5,319 nucleotides of DNA, taken from Aquificaceae bacterium. Lineage in GTDB: Bacteria > Aquificota > Aquificia > Aquificales > Aquificaceae. This document shows, in pieces, positions 1 through 5,319 of this stretch; positions within the stretch are counted from its first letter, which is position 1; each line of letters opens with the position of its first letter. Under the pieces are notes generated by a model, which saw only the letters and a list, made by a program, of their open reading frames with translations, was not told the origin of the DNA and did not search any database. Both the position numbers and the translations under genes were made by a program. Location of the stretch: the NCBI GenBank assembly GCA_015490105.1, contig WFYK01000046.1, positions 1 through 5,319 of the forward strand, written 5' to 3'.

Positions 1-863
1 CCTTCTTCCACCGTCCCTATTTGGGTCATATCCATAAAGGGATTCCATCTGGATGTAGGATGGGTAAAGAGGATCTGGTAGTCTTCTCCTCCTGCTAAAG
101 CATACTCTAAAGGGTCTTTACCGTATTTTTCACAAAAGAGTTGAAGTTCCTTGGAGATAGGGATCTTTGAGGTGTCTATTTCTATTCTTACCTTGCTTCT
201 TTCGCTTATGTGTTTTGCATCCTGAAGCAGGCCGTCGCTTATGTCCATGGATGCGTTTGCGTATTTACGTATGTGCTTAAGGTAATCTATCCGTGCGGTG
301 GGTCTGAGAGGTCTCTCTATCAAGGCCACCTCGAAGGGTTCGTAGTTCTTTTTCTTCATCAAAAGGAGTTCAAGACCCGCCTTAGAATCGCCTAAGGTTC
401 CTGAAACAAAAAGGCCATCCCCCGCTTTTGCCCCACCTCTTCCAACAAACCTCTCTGTTATCCCCACAGCGTGAACGTCTATCACTATCTCTTTAGCCTT
501 AGATATATTCCCCCCTACGATCCTACAACGATAAAACTCACAAGCTTTTTTCATACCTTCATACATTCTCTCTACGAACTTAATTTCCGTTTCAGGAGGA
601 AGGTGAAGGGATACGAGCAAAACTAAAGGCTCTCCCCCGTTGGCAACTATGTCACTTACGTTAACGCTTACAGCTTTCCAACCTACACTTTCCGGAGGAT
701 AGCTTTCGAGAAAGTGAACACCCTCGACAAGGGTGTCTGTGGTTAACAGGAGGGTTTGATTGCCGATCTTAACGGGTGCGGTGTCATCACCTATGATCTC
801 CTCGCCCAAGATATTTTTCAGGCGATCTATCAGATCAAATTCTCCTACTTGAGAAATCTTCAA
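1..863 (-). CDS. thiL: Thiamine-monophosphate kinase ThiL, 3' end cut by window edge
   Basis: ThiL phosphorylates thiamine monophosphate with ATP to make thiamine diphosphate, the active cofactor, in the cytoplasm. I translated the minus strand from TTG at 863-861 and found 287 open codons running off the left edge; the family is usually about 300-330 residues, so only the extreme C-terminus is missing. Family motifs appear in order: VGEFDLIDRL (6-15), the metal/ATP motif IGDD (24-27), TTDTLVEGVHF (41-51), NVSDIVANGGEP (68-79), IVGGNIS (115-121), SGTLGDSKAGLELL (154-167), MDISDGL (206-212) and AGGEDYQILF (257-266). TTG is chosen as start because LKISQVGEF matches the usual ThiL N-terminus, and no ATG or GTG fits nearby. 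There is no Shine-Dalgarno sequence: the start lies 8 nt past the tmRNA CCA end, so thiL is probably transcribed with ssrA. The family assignment is very secure; the exact start is slightly less so. Confidence 0.95.
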   Translation of the reverse strand, partial: MKISQVGEFDLIDRLKNILGEEIIGDDTAPVKIGNQTLLLTTDTLVEGVHFLESYPPESVGWKAVSVNVSDIVANGGEPLVLLVSLHLPPETEIKFVERMYEGMKKACEFYRCRIVGGNISKAKEIVIDVHAVGITERFVGRGGAKAGDGLFVSGTLGDSKAGLELLLMKKKNYEPFEVALIERPLRPTARIDYLKHIRKYANASMDISDGLLQDAKHISERSKVRIEIDTSKIPISKELQLFCEKYGKDPLEYALAGGEDYQILFTHPTSRWNPFMDMTQIGTVEE

Positions 864-871
864 GTTATTTT

Positions 872-1218
872 TGGTGGAGGCGGCGGGAATCGAACCCGCG
901 TCCGAGGACGGAGGCCACATCCGGGGCCCTACAGGCTTAGCCCGTGTTTTGGTAGTCCCTCCGGCTAGCCCACGGGCAGGCACCGGAGGCGAGCACGGGT
1001 TCAGGTGTCGGTGCTCCGGTCCCGTGCGCCCGGAGGCACCCGAGCGGGTGTCTCTTACGCCCTCCTGCAGGCCACCCGCCAACCTACAGGGGACGCGCTG
1101 CCTTTCAATTAGGCAGCGAGAGCGAGCTCAGCTTCGGGAAGTGTTTTTACGGCTGTTACGGGTGCCACCCGGCCTGCTCCCCGGGGACCTCCTGTCCCCG
1201 TCGAAACCGTTCGCCCCC
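872..1218 (-). ncRNA. ssrA: Transfer-messenger RNA (tmRNA, ribosome rescue)
   Basis: tmRNA frees stalled ribosomes by acting first as an alanine tRNA and then as a short mRNA that adds a degradation tag. On the minus strand the 5' end GGGGGCG (1218-1212) pairs with CGCCUCC near the 3' end (882-876), giving a seven-pair acceptor stem with G3-U as its third pair, the alanyl-tRNA synthetase identity signal. An encoded CCA closes the gene at 874-872. A T-arm loop GTTCGAT lies around 888-897. The tag frame ends with TAA at 1111-1109, in the loop of a hairpin with GCTGCC/GGCAGC arms. A 7-bp pseudoknot stem is visible (1073-1079 with 1044-1050), and CGGGT/ACCCG (1159-1163 with 1167-1171) fits the first pseudoknot region. 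Length (347 nt) and sequence are close to the Aquifex tmRNA from memory. The strong GC-rich stems suit high growth temperature. Confidence 0.97.
1109..1141 (-). other. tmRNA tag reading frame (proteolysis tag)
   Basis: Read on the minus strand inside ssrA, this frame encodes LPEAELALAA followed by TAA. After trans-translation the rescued protein would carry an Ala from the charged tmRNA and then this peptide. The ALAA end is the usual signal recognised by ClpXP-type and related proteases. The Aquifex aeolicus tag, as I remember it, is APEAELALAA, so the first encoded residue differs: CTT (Leu) at 1141-1139 in place of GCT (Ala). The sequence just before it, GTAAAAACA, aligns without gaps to the Aquifex region. 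A start one codon earlier (ACA, Thr) cannot be excluded from sequence alone. Confidence 0.85.
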
Positions 1219-1226
1219 TCAAGGTA

Positions 1227-1256
1227 GCTATACTTTAATTTAATGTTAAACTTGAA
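1227..1256 (-). promoter_or_regulatory. Putative ssrA promoter
   Basis: On the minus strand a TATAGC hexamer (1232-1227) ends 8 nt before the tmRNA 5' nucleotide at 1218, a normal distance for a sigma-70 type -10 box. A weak -35 candidate, TTCAAG (1256-1251), lies 18 bp upstream. The region between is AT-rich compared with its surroundings. The -35 half overlaps the first codons of the plus-strand gene, so the promoter is inferred from spacing and composition rather than from a strong consensus. Confidence 0.5.
1229..1234 (+). promoter_or_regulatory. Putative -10 box for the plus-strand operon
   Basis: TATACT matches the sigma-70 -10 consensus TATAAT in five of six positions and lies 8 nt before the ATG at 1243. 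Initiation at the usual distance would start the transcript at or within a few bases of that ATG, giving a leaderless or nearly leaderless mRNA. No convincing -35 box is visible; the region upstream is the 5' end of the tmRNA gene. The site shares bases with the divergent ssrA -10 box. The call is tentative. Confidence 0.3.
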
Positions 1257-1677
1257 GGCGATCAAGATCCTGACGCTTTACGGCTTCGTTTGTATAAGCG
1301 TTTCCGACTTCGATCCCACCGATCCTTATCTAAAGAAGTCTCTTCTTCAAATCTTAGAAAAGGCTGTGATCACCCTTGGCATGAAACCCTCCTGCGAGCG
1401 GGAAGCAAAGGAAGTATCCGTTAAGGTAAAAGAGCTAAGAGACGTTCCCATATCCATCTCACCACTCCAAAGGGTAACCTCCTATAACCTCATACTTTCC
1501 GTGGAGCTTTCCTTCGGTGATAATAAGGAAACCATTACCTCATCGGTTCCTTACTCTCTTCCCTACGGAGGTGTTGGGGATCTCCCCAGAAGGCAAGCCC
1601 TTGAGGATCTGCTTGATAAAATATATCCACAGATACAAAACTTTATAAGGAGGTTGAAAGATGCTGATAAACCTTGA
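1243..1677 (+). CDS. LptE-like small protein (possible LPS-assembly component)
   Basis: This 144-residue protein resembles LptE, the outer-membrane lipoprotein that forms the LPS translocon with LptD. What I see: a short strand-like segment CISVSDFDPTDPYLKKSLLQIL (17-38), matching the 'VPPFxNxTxEPxLExxLTxxL' region of LptE; an alternating segment with RVTSYNLILSVELSF (77-91), like the RVTEYxLTLxVxV core; then PYGGVGDLPRRQALEDLLDKIYPQI (107-131), like the C-terminal amphipathic helix. The identification rests on pattern and is moderate. The N-terminus is odd: Lys5 and Lys8 precede a short hydrophobic stretch, but Cys17 sits in GFVC, not a normal lipobox, and an in-frame TAG at 1225-1227 blocks any longer start. 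TTG at 1252 is an alternative start. No Shine-Dalgarno sequence is close to the ATG (AAGG lies at 1221-1224, 18 nt upstream). It is the first gene of the plus-strand run and overlaps the next gene by 17 nt. Confidence 0.6.
   Translation: MLNLKAIKILTLYGFVCISVSDFDPTDPYLKKSLLQILEKAVITLGMKPSCEREAKEVSVKVKELRDVPISISPLQRVTSYNLILSVELSFGDNKETITSSVPYSLPYGGVGDLPRRQALEDLLDKIYPQIQNFIRRLKDADKP
1647..1654 (+). promoter_or_regulatory. Strong ribosome binding site for the DUF302 gene
   Basis: AAGGAGGT lies 6 nt before the ATG at 1661, close to a perfect anti-16S match. It sits inside the end of the preceding gene and fixes the start of the DUF302 gene there, despite the 17-nt overlap. It is the strongest Shine-Dalgarno sequence I found ahead of a start codon in the window, suggesting this small protein is translated efficiently and independently. 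Confidence 0.85.
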
Positions 1678-2047
1678 AACCGATAAAAGTGTTTCAGAAG
1701 TAAGGGCAAAGCTCGAAGAGGTTGCCAAGAGCAAGGGTTTCGGTGTTATGAGCGTTCATGAGGTGACTAACATACTCAAGAACAAAGGCCATCCCATAGA
1801 TTACGAGTGCGTTATCGTAGAAGTCTGCCAGCCCAAGGCTGCAAGCCAAGTTCTCTCTAAAAACGCCTACATTTCCACCGCAATGCCTTGCAGGATCTCA
1901 ATCTTCAAAAAGGACGGAAAGACCGTCGTTTCCACGATAGCACCGACGGAGATGCTCAAGATGTATGATGAGCCTGAACTTACTCCCGTTGCGGAGGAGG
2001 TAGAAAAGCTCATAAAAGAGATCATGGAAGAAGCGATCAGAGGCTGA
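1661..2047 (+). CDS. DUF302 family small protein
   Basis: This 128-residue cytoplasmic protein belongs to the DUF302 family, whose members are small alpha/beta proteins of unproven function often found near redox or sulfur genes. The sequence shows the family core: KSKGFGVMSVHEV (23-35) near the N-terminus, then CQPKAASQVLSKNAYISTAMPCRISIF with Cys56 in the C-[NQ]-P motif and Cys77 in the PCR motif, and DGKTVVSTIAP (85-95). Cys50 is a third cysteine. There is no signal peptide or membrane segment. The length is normal for a single-domain member. The start is set by the strong AAGGAGGT site, and the stop overlaps the ribD start by one base (TGATG at 2045-2049), so translation is probably coupled to ribD. 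A thiol-based or metal-binding role would fit the conserved cysteines and the nearby ccdA, but that is inference only. Confidence 0.88.
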   Translation: MLINLETDKSVSEVRAKLEEVAKSKGFGVMSVHEVTNILKNKGHPIDYECVIVEVCQPKAASQVLSKNAYISTAMPCRISIFKKDGKTVVSTIAPTEMLKMYDEPELTPVAEEVEKLIKEIMEEAIRG

Positions 2048-3129
2048 TGAACTCCGACGAGGCCTTTATGGCCCTCGCTTTGAAGCTTGCCAAAAGGAGG
2101 AAGGGACAGACCCATCCCAACCCCACGGTCGGTGCGGTTGTAGTAAAAGACTCAAGAATCGTAGGGATCGGTTATCACCGGAGAGCGGGCGAAGATCACG
2201 CGGAGGTTGTAGCCCTAAAGAAGGCGGGAGTAGAAGCCAGAAACTCTACGCTGTATGTGACGCTGGAGCCTTGCTCCCATTACGGCAGGACACCTCCCTG
2301 CACTGACGCGATCTTAAGATACGGCGTAAAAAGGGTAGTCGTAGGGGTAAGGGATCCTAACCTCAAGGTAAGCGGGATAGATCTCCTCAAAGAAAAAGGT
2401 CTGGAAGTGGTAGAGGGTATCTTAAGGGAAGAAGCGTGGCATCTGAACGAGGATTTCTTTACCTACGTGAGGGAAAGAAGACCTTACATAACCTTGAAGA
2501 TGGCCCAGACCTTAGACGGGAAGATGGCCACCGTAAAAGGAGACAGTAAGTGGATAACCTCTATCAGATCAAGGAGATTCGCTCACAAACTCAGGGCGGA
2601 AGCCACCGCGGTTGCGGTGGGTGTAAATACGGTCATAATGGATGATCCCCAACTTACTGTAAGGCATCTTCCCGTTGAAGAACAACCAAAGCGCGTAATA
2701 TTTGATCCAGACTTGGAAATACCTATCAAAGCCCGCGTTGTTTCGGACGGTAACGCTCAAACGCTGATAATTCACAAGAACTCTGACCCCGAAAAGGAAG
2801 AGCGACTGTCCTCATTAGGTGTTCGTCTTATAAAGGTTGAAGATTACTCTCTCAAGGAAATTCTTAGTAAGCTATACGAGGAAGGGATAGTTCACCTTCT
2901 GGTGGAAGGCGGACCTTACACCCTGGGACGTTTCTTGGAGGAAAATCTTTGGGATAGGATCGTAATCTTTACCGCCCCCAAGGTTCTCGGTGAAGGGCTT
3001 TCTCTGACGGGTGGACCCGTGGGAACCATAAAGGAAGCTATACACCTCAAGGTTGAGAAAAGGAAGCTTTTGGGAGATGAAGAGGTCTTGGTGTTAAGAA
3101 GGGCGGACAAAGAATCTCTGAGGTGGTAA
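2047..3129 (+). CDS. ribD: Bifunctional riboflavin biosynthesis protein RibD (deaminase/reductase)
   Basis: RibD carries out two consecutive cytoplasmic steps of riboflavin synthesis: zinc-dependent deamination of the GTP-derived diaminopyrimidine, then NADPH-dependent reduction of its ribosyl side chain. At 360 residues it is full length. The N-terminal deaminase (about 1-140) has THPNPTVGAVVV (22-33), the zinc ligand and proton donor pair H51-A-E53, and LEPCSHYGRTPPC with Cys76 and Cys85 completing the zinc site. The DPN motif (103-105) is followed by a loop apparently shorter than usual by about two residues. The reductase domain (about 145-355) shows RPYITLKMAQTLDGKMAT (145-162), KWITS (168-172), the VNTVIMDDPQLTVR segment (193-206) and LVEGGP (285-290). 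The start overlaps the DUF302 stop (TGATG); a modest AGAGG (2039-2043) lies 3 nt before it. No FMN riboswitch precedes the operon, and no other rib gene is visible in the window. Confidence 0.97.
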   Translation: MNSDEAFMALALKLAKRRKGQTHPNPTVGAVVVKDSRIVGIGYHRRAGEDHAEVVALKKAGVEARNSTLYVTLEPCSHYGRTPPCTDAILRYGVKRVVVGVRDPNLKVSGIDLLKEKGLEVVEGILREEAWHLNEDFFTYVRERRPYITLKMAQTLDGKMATVKGDSKWITSIRSRRFAHKLRAEATAVAVGVNTVIMDDPQLTVRHLPVEEQPKRVIFDPDLEIPIKARVVSDGNAQTLIIHKNSDPEKEERLSSLGVRLIKVEDYSLKEILSKLYEEGIVHLLVEGGPYTLGRFLEENLWDRIVIFTAPKVLGEGLSLTGGPVGTIKEAIHLKVEKRKLLGDEEVLVLRRADKESLRW

Positions 3130-3141
3130 TTTATAAGAGCT

Positions 3142-3984
3142 ATGTTTGAGGTAACTTTTCTGGGAGCTTTCGTTGCGGGAGTGCTGGCTTTCTTGTCTCC
3201 CTGCGTGTTACCGATAATTCCCGCCTATCTCTCTTACATATCCGGAGTAGGCGTTGAGGAACTGCAGAAGGAAAGAAAAACCTTCAACTTTAAGGTTTTT
3301 GCGTCCGCCCTGTTCTTTGTAATAGGCTTTTCCCTCGTTTTTACAGCACTTGGTGCGGGGGCTACCGCCTTGGGACAACTTTTGAGGAGCTATCAGGAGG
3401 TTATAGCTAAGGCGGGCGGAGGTCTCGTTATATTCTTTGGTCTTCATTTTGCGGGCCTTTTGATCAGGGAAAACTTTCTAAGGGAATTTTTGGGTGTCGG
3501 AGCCTTGGTAAGTGCCTTTTATTTTTTCGGGTATTTGAACAAAGAAGCTTACTTTAGTTTAGTAGGTGCGTTTCTGACAGTGGTAGGTCTCTATCTTTTG
3601 GGGATGCACCAGGTTCTTTACCGTCAGCTGAAGAGCGAGGTAAAAGCGAGTGCCAGTTTCCTCGGGGCGTTCTTGATCGGTGTTGTATTTGCCTTCGGAT
3701 GGACTCCATGCATAGGTCCGGTTTTAGGATCTATCCTGTTTTTAGCTTCCCAGCAGGAGACCGTAAGAGAAGGAGCTATGCTTTTGCTCTCCTTTTCTTT
3801 CGGCCTTGGCCTGCCCTTTCTGATTGCGGGACTTTTGATTTCCGCATTCTTGGGCTTTGTAAGAAGGTTCAGCAGGTTCTTTGGAGCGGTTGAGATAGTA
3901 GGAGGAATACTCCTTATATCCTTAGGGCTTCTTATCGTATTGGATAAGCTCAGTTGGTTTGCAAGCCTCGGGGTCGGGATCTAA
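3142..3984 (+). CDS. ccdA: CcdA/DsbD-type thiol-disulfide transmembrane protein, extended form
   Basis: CcdA proteins carry electrons from cytoplasmic thioredoxin across the inner membrane to reduce periplasmic thiols, mainly for cytochrome c maturation. Both redox cysteines are present: Cys21 in FLSPCVLP (helix 1) and Cys190 in FGWTPCIGPVLGS (helix 4 of the usual fold). Other family hallmarks are PAYLSYISG (27-35), GGGLVIFFGLHFAGLL (92-107) and GLGLPFLIAGLL (221-232). The length is 280 residues against about 230-240 for common six-helix CcdA. The extra part, about residues 110-165, holds two further hydrophobic stretches (117-131 and 137-155), predicting eight helices; the second looks like a repeat of helix 3. 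The gene starts 12 nt after ribD with only a weak AAGAG (3135-3139) before the ATG. Its TAA overlaps the stop of the convergent SulP gene. The family call is secure; whether it serves cytochrome c synthesis specifically is inferred. Confidence 0.93.
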   Translation: MFEVTFLGAFVAGVLAFLSPCVLPIIPAYLSYISGVGVEELQKERKTFNFKVFASALFFVIGFSLVFTALGAGATALGQLLRSYQEVIAKAGGGLVIFFGLHFAGLLIRENFLREFLGVGALVSAFYFFGYLNKEAYFSLVGAFLTVVGLYLLGMHQVLYRQLKSEVKASASFLGAFLIGVVFAFGWTPCIGPVLGSILFLASQQETVREGAMLLLSFSFGLGLPFLIAGLLISAFLGFVRRFSRFFGAVEIVGGILLISLGLLIVLDKLSWFASLGVGI

Positions 3985-5319
3985 GCACTCATCTTCTTAG
4001 GCTTTACCGTTTCACACTCTTTGAAGACTACGTAAGGACATTTGTTAGCGCAGTAGTCGTGATCTAATCGCTTGAAGAGTTCTACTATGGATTGTCCTTT
4101 GGAATTAAAGATTAGCTCCTCTTTAGCTACCTCCAACAGACCCGCGTTTTCGAGAAGCGGATAGACATCGCAACCTATGTTTGCAAAAGCAAGTTCTACT
4201 CCCAAGTTGCGCACATCTTTGACAAGCTTGACTATTACCTCACTTCCCGCAGCATCCACGTAGTTCACCGCTTCCATATCGAGGAGGACGTATTTGAGAT
4301 TCTTTCCGTATTTTTCTTCCCTTTCGCGGATCTTGTCGATTATGTAGTCGTGAACGTATTGGGCGTTCCCAAAGTATATGGACATGTTAGGCCTTATATA
4401 GAGGATCTGGGGACATTCAGGTAGATTGTCCCTCTTTTCCGCGTTAACAAAAGTCTGAGATTCAGGATCCCTCGTGAGGACCACGATCCTCGGATACATG
4501 GTTCTGTAAACGAAACTACCCAAAGATATGGTGATTCCGAGGGTTATGGCGACCCATAGATCCATAAAGAAAACAGACGCAAATGTAAGACCCGCAGCGA
4601 TACCGTCGGTAGGGTTTATTCTGTAGAGTCTCAGTATCTCCCAAGGCTTTATGAGGTTTATTACCGCGGAAAGGACTATGGCGGACAGGGTAGCCTTGGG
4701 AAGATAATAGAAGTAGGGGGCCAAAAATAAGAGGGTAAGTCCCACAAGTCCTCCTGATATTACACTCGCCAAGGGTGTTTTGGCACCGAGGGCGAAGTTG
4801 AGAGAGGATCTGGAAAAGGATCCTCCCGCGGGGAAACCTTTAAAGAAAGATACCGCTATGTTCGCAAGTCCCTGACCTATCAGTTCTTGGTTTGAATCCC
4901 ATCTGTCCCCTACCCTTACCGCGAGGGTTTTGGCTATGGCAACCGCTTCTATGAGACCGAACATGGCAACTACCAGTGCCCCTCCCATCATGGAGGTCAT
5001 CGTGGAAAAGTCCAAGGGAGGTGCACTTGGATCTGGCAAACCTTGAGGAACATCACCGACTATGGCTACACCTTTCTTGTCGAGGTTGAAGTAGTAAACG
5101 AGGAGGGAGGTTACGATAACCGCTATAAGCGCACCGGGAATATATCTGTTTATCTTGCGTGAGATCATTATGATCGCAAAAGCCAAAACCCCTATGCTCA
5201 AAGTGTAGGGATTTGTCATGCCTATTTTCTTTACGATATCTATGAGAACGTTGATTATATGAGTTGTCCTCTCTATAGGAAATCCGAAGAGATGTCCGAA
5301 CTGAGATAAAGCAATTACC
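3981..5319 (-). CDS. SulP-family anion permease with STAS domain, 5' end cut by window edge
   Basis: SulP (SLC26-type) proteins are inner-membrane transporters for sulfate, bicarbonate or other anions. The minus-strand frame is open from the right edge (first full codon at 5318); 445 residues are visible and roughly 110-150 N-terminal residues are missing. A Met at 5219 is internal, because the preceding 33 codons (VIALSQFGHLFGFP...) fit the family. In visible numbering: several membrane segments between 40 and 275, the family motif NQELIGQGLANI (143-154), the substrate-loop signature GSFSRSSLN (166-174), then a cytoplasmic STAS domain from about 303 to 418. In STAS the loop reads VDAAG (354-358), with Ala where anti-sigma antagonists have the phosphorylated Ser. 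A short tail follows with Cys423, Cys427 and Cys435. The gene ends tail to tail with ccdA. The substrate cannot be told from sequence; 'sulfate permease' would be over-precise, and bicarbonate is possible in an autotroph. Confidence 0.93.
   Translation of the reverse strand, partial: VIALSQFGHLFGFPIERTTHIINVLIDIVKKIGMTNPYTLSIGVLAFAIIMISRKINRYIPGALIAVIVTSLLVYYFNLDKKGVAIVGDVPQGLPDPSAPPLDFSTMTSMMGGALVVAMFGLIEAVAIAKTLAVRVGDRWDSNQELIGQGLANIAVSFFKGFPAGGSFSRSSLNFALGAKTPLASVISGGLVGLTLLFLAPYFYYLPKATLSAIVLSAVINLIKPWEILRLYRINPTDGIAAGLTFASVFFMDLWVAITLGITISLGSFVYRTMYPRIVVLTRDPESQTFVNAEKRDNLPECPQILYIRPNMSIYFGNAQYVHDYIIDKIREREEKYGKNLKYVLLDMEAVNYVDAAGSEVIVKLVKDVRNLGVELAFANIGCDVYPLLENAGLLEVAKEELIFNSKGQSIVELFKRLDHDYCANKCPYVVFKECETVKPKKMSA

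Noticed and set aside
210..395. Small plus-strand open frame inside thiL
   Set aside because: It is antisense to clearly conserved ThiL motifs, has no ribosome binding site and resembles no family I know.
872..960. A separate tRNA-Ala gene suggested by the T-arm, G3-U acceptor pair and CCA
   Set aside because: The matching 5' acceptor strand is about 330 bases away at 1218-1212, and the tag frame lies between, so this is the tRNA-like end of tmRNA.
756..1227. Two plus-strand open frames (756-968 and 871-1227) that could be read as small Arg/Pro-rich proteins
   Set aside because: They lie antisense to thiL and the tmRNA. Their composition simply reflects the GC-rich tmRNA stems, and fragments such as GGGNRTRVRGRRP and AAGIEPASE are typical false translations across tRNA-like T-arms.
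1219..1243. Possible FMN riboswitch or attenuator ahead of the ribD operon
   Set aside because: Only 24 bases separate ssrA from the first ATG, far too short for an FMN riboswitch, and none of its conserved segments are present. The internal junctions are overlaps or 12 nt long.
1867..3447. Minus-strand open frames of 64-82 codons inside the DUF302, ribD and ccdA genes
   Set aside because: They are shadows of strongly conserved coding frames and lack ribosome binding sites or recognisable domains.
3240..3984. tmRNA 3' end or ccdA as an integration site with linked mobile element
   Set aside because: ssrA 3' ends are common integration sites, but here thiL follows directly. No integrase, repeated tmRNA 3' segment or phage gene was seen in the window.
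5217..5219. ATG at 5219 as the true start of the SulP protein
   Set aside because: The frame stays open upstream to the window edge and encodes residues that fit the family, and a start here would remove several membrane helices. The gene is partial.

Overview
The window looks like chromosomal core-genome DNA from a thermophilic bacterium of the Aquificales (Aquifex/Hydrogenobacter/Thermocrinis type). The best evidence is the tmRNA gene: its GC-rich stems and encoded tag (ending AELALAA) closely resemble the Aquifex aeolicus tmRNA as I remember it. The proteins also look thermophilic (rich in Lys, Glu, Arg, Ile and Val), and the genes are packed with almost no spacer DNA. No mobile element, CRISPR array or phage gene is visible.

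Layout. (1) Positions 1-863, minus strand: thiL (thiamine-monophosphate kinase), cut off at the window's left edge so that its C-terminus is missing. (2) 872-1218, minus strand: ssrA (tmRNA), with an encoded CCA end. Its 3' end lies only 8 nt from the TTG start of thiL, so the two probably share a transcript. (3) 1219-1260: a very short divergent control region between ssrA and the plus-strand genes. (4) 1243-3984, plus strand: a tight four-gene run of an LptE-like small protein, a DUF302 protein, bifunctional ribD (riboflavin synthesis) and a CcdA-type thiol-disulfide membrane transporter. The first three genes overlap each other, and ccdA follows ribD by 12 nt. (5) 3981-5319, minus strand: a SulP-family anion permease with a C-terminal STAS domain. 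It converges on ccdA with overlapping stop codons and runs off the right edge, so its N-terminus is missing.

The genes do not form one pathway. The plus-strand run mixes probable envelope assembly (LptE-like), an unknown small cysteine-containing protein (DUF302), flavin synthesis and cytochrome c/thiol redox maturation. The minus strand carries ribosome rescue, thiamine diphosphate synthesis and anion transport. This mixing is usual for Aquificales, where functionally unrelated genes are often packed together.

I see no clear new multi-gene system. The points most worth checking are the CTT resume codon of the tmRNA tag, the ssrA-thiL junction, the overlapping divergent promoter with a possibly leaderless mRNA, the apparent repeat of a membrane helix in CcdA, the missing lipoprotein signal in the LptE-like protein, and the cysteine cluster at the end of the SulP protein.
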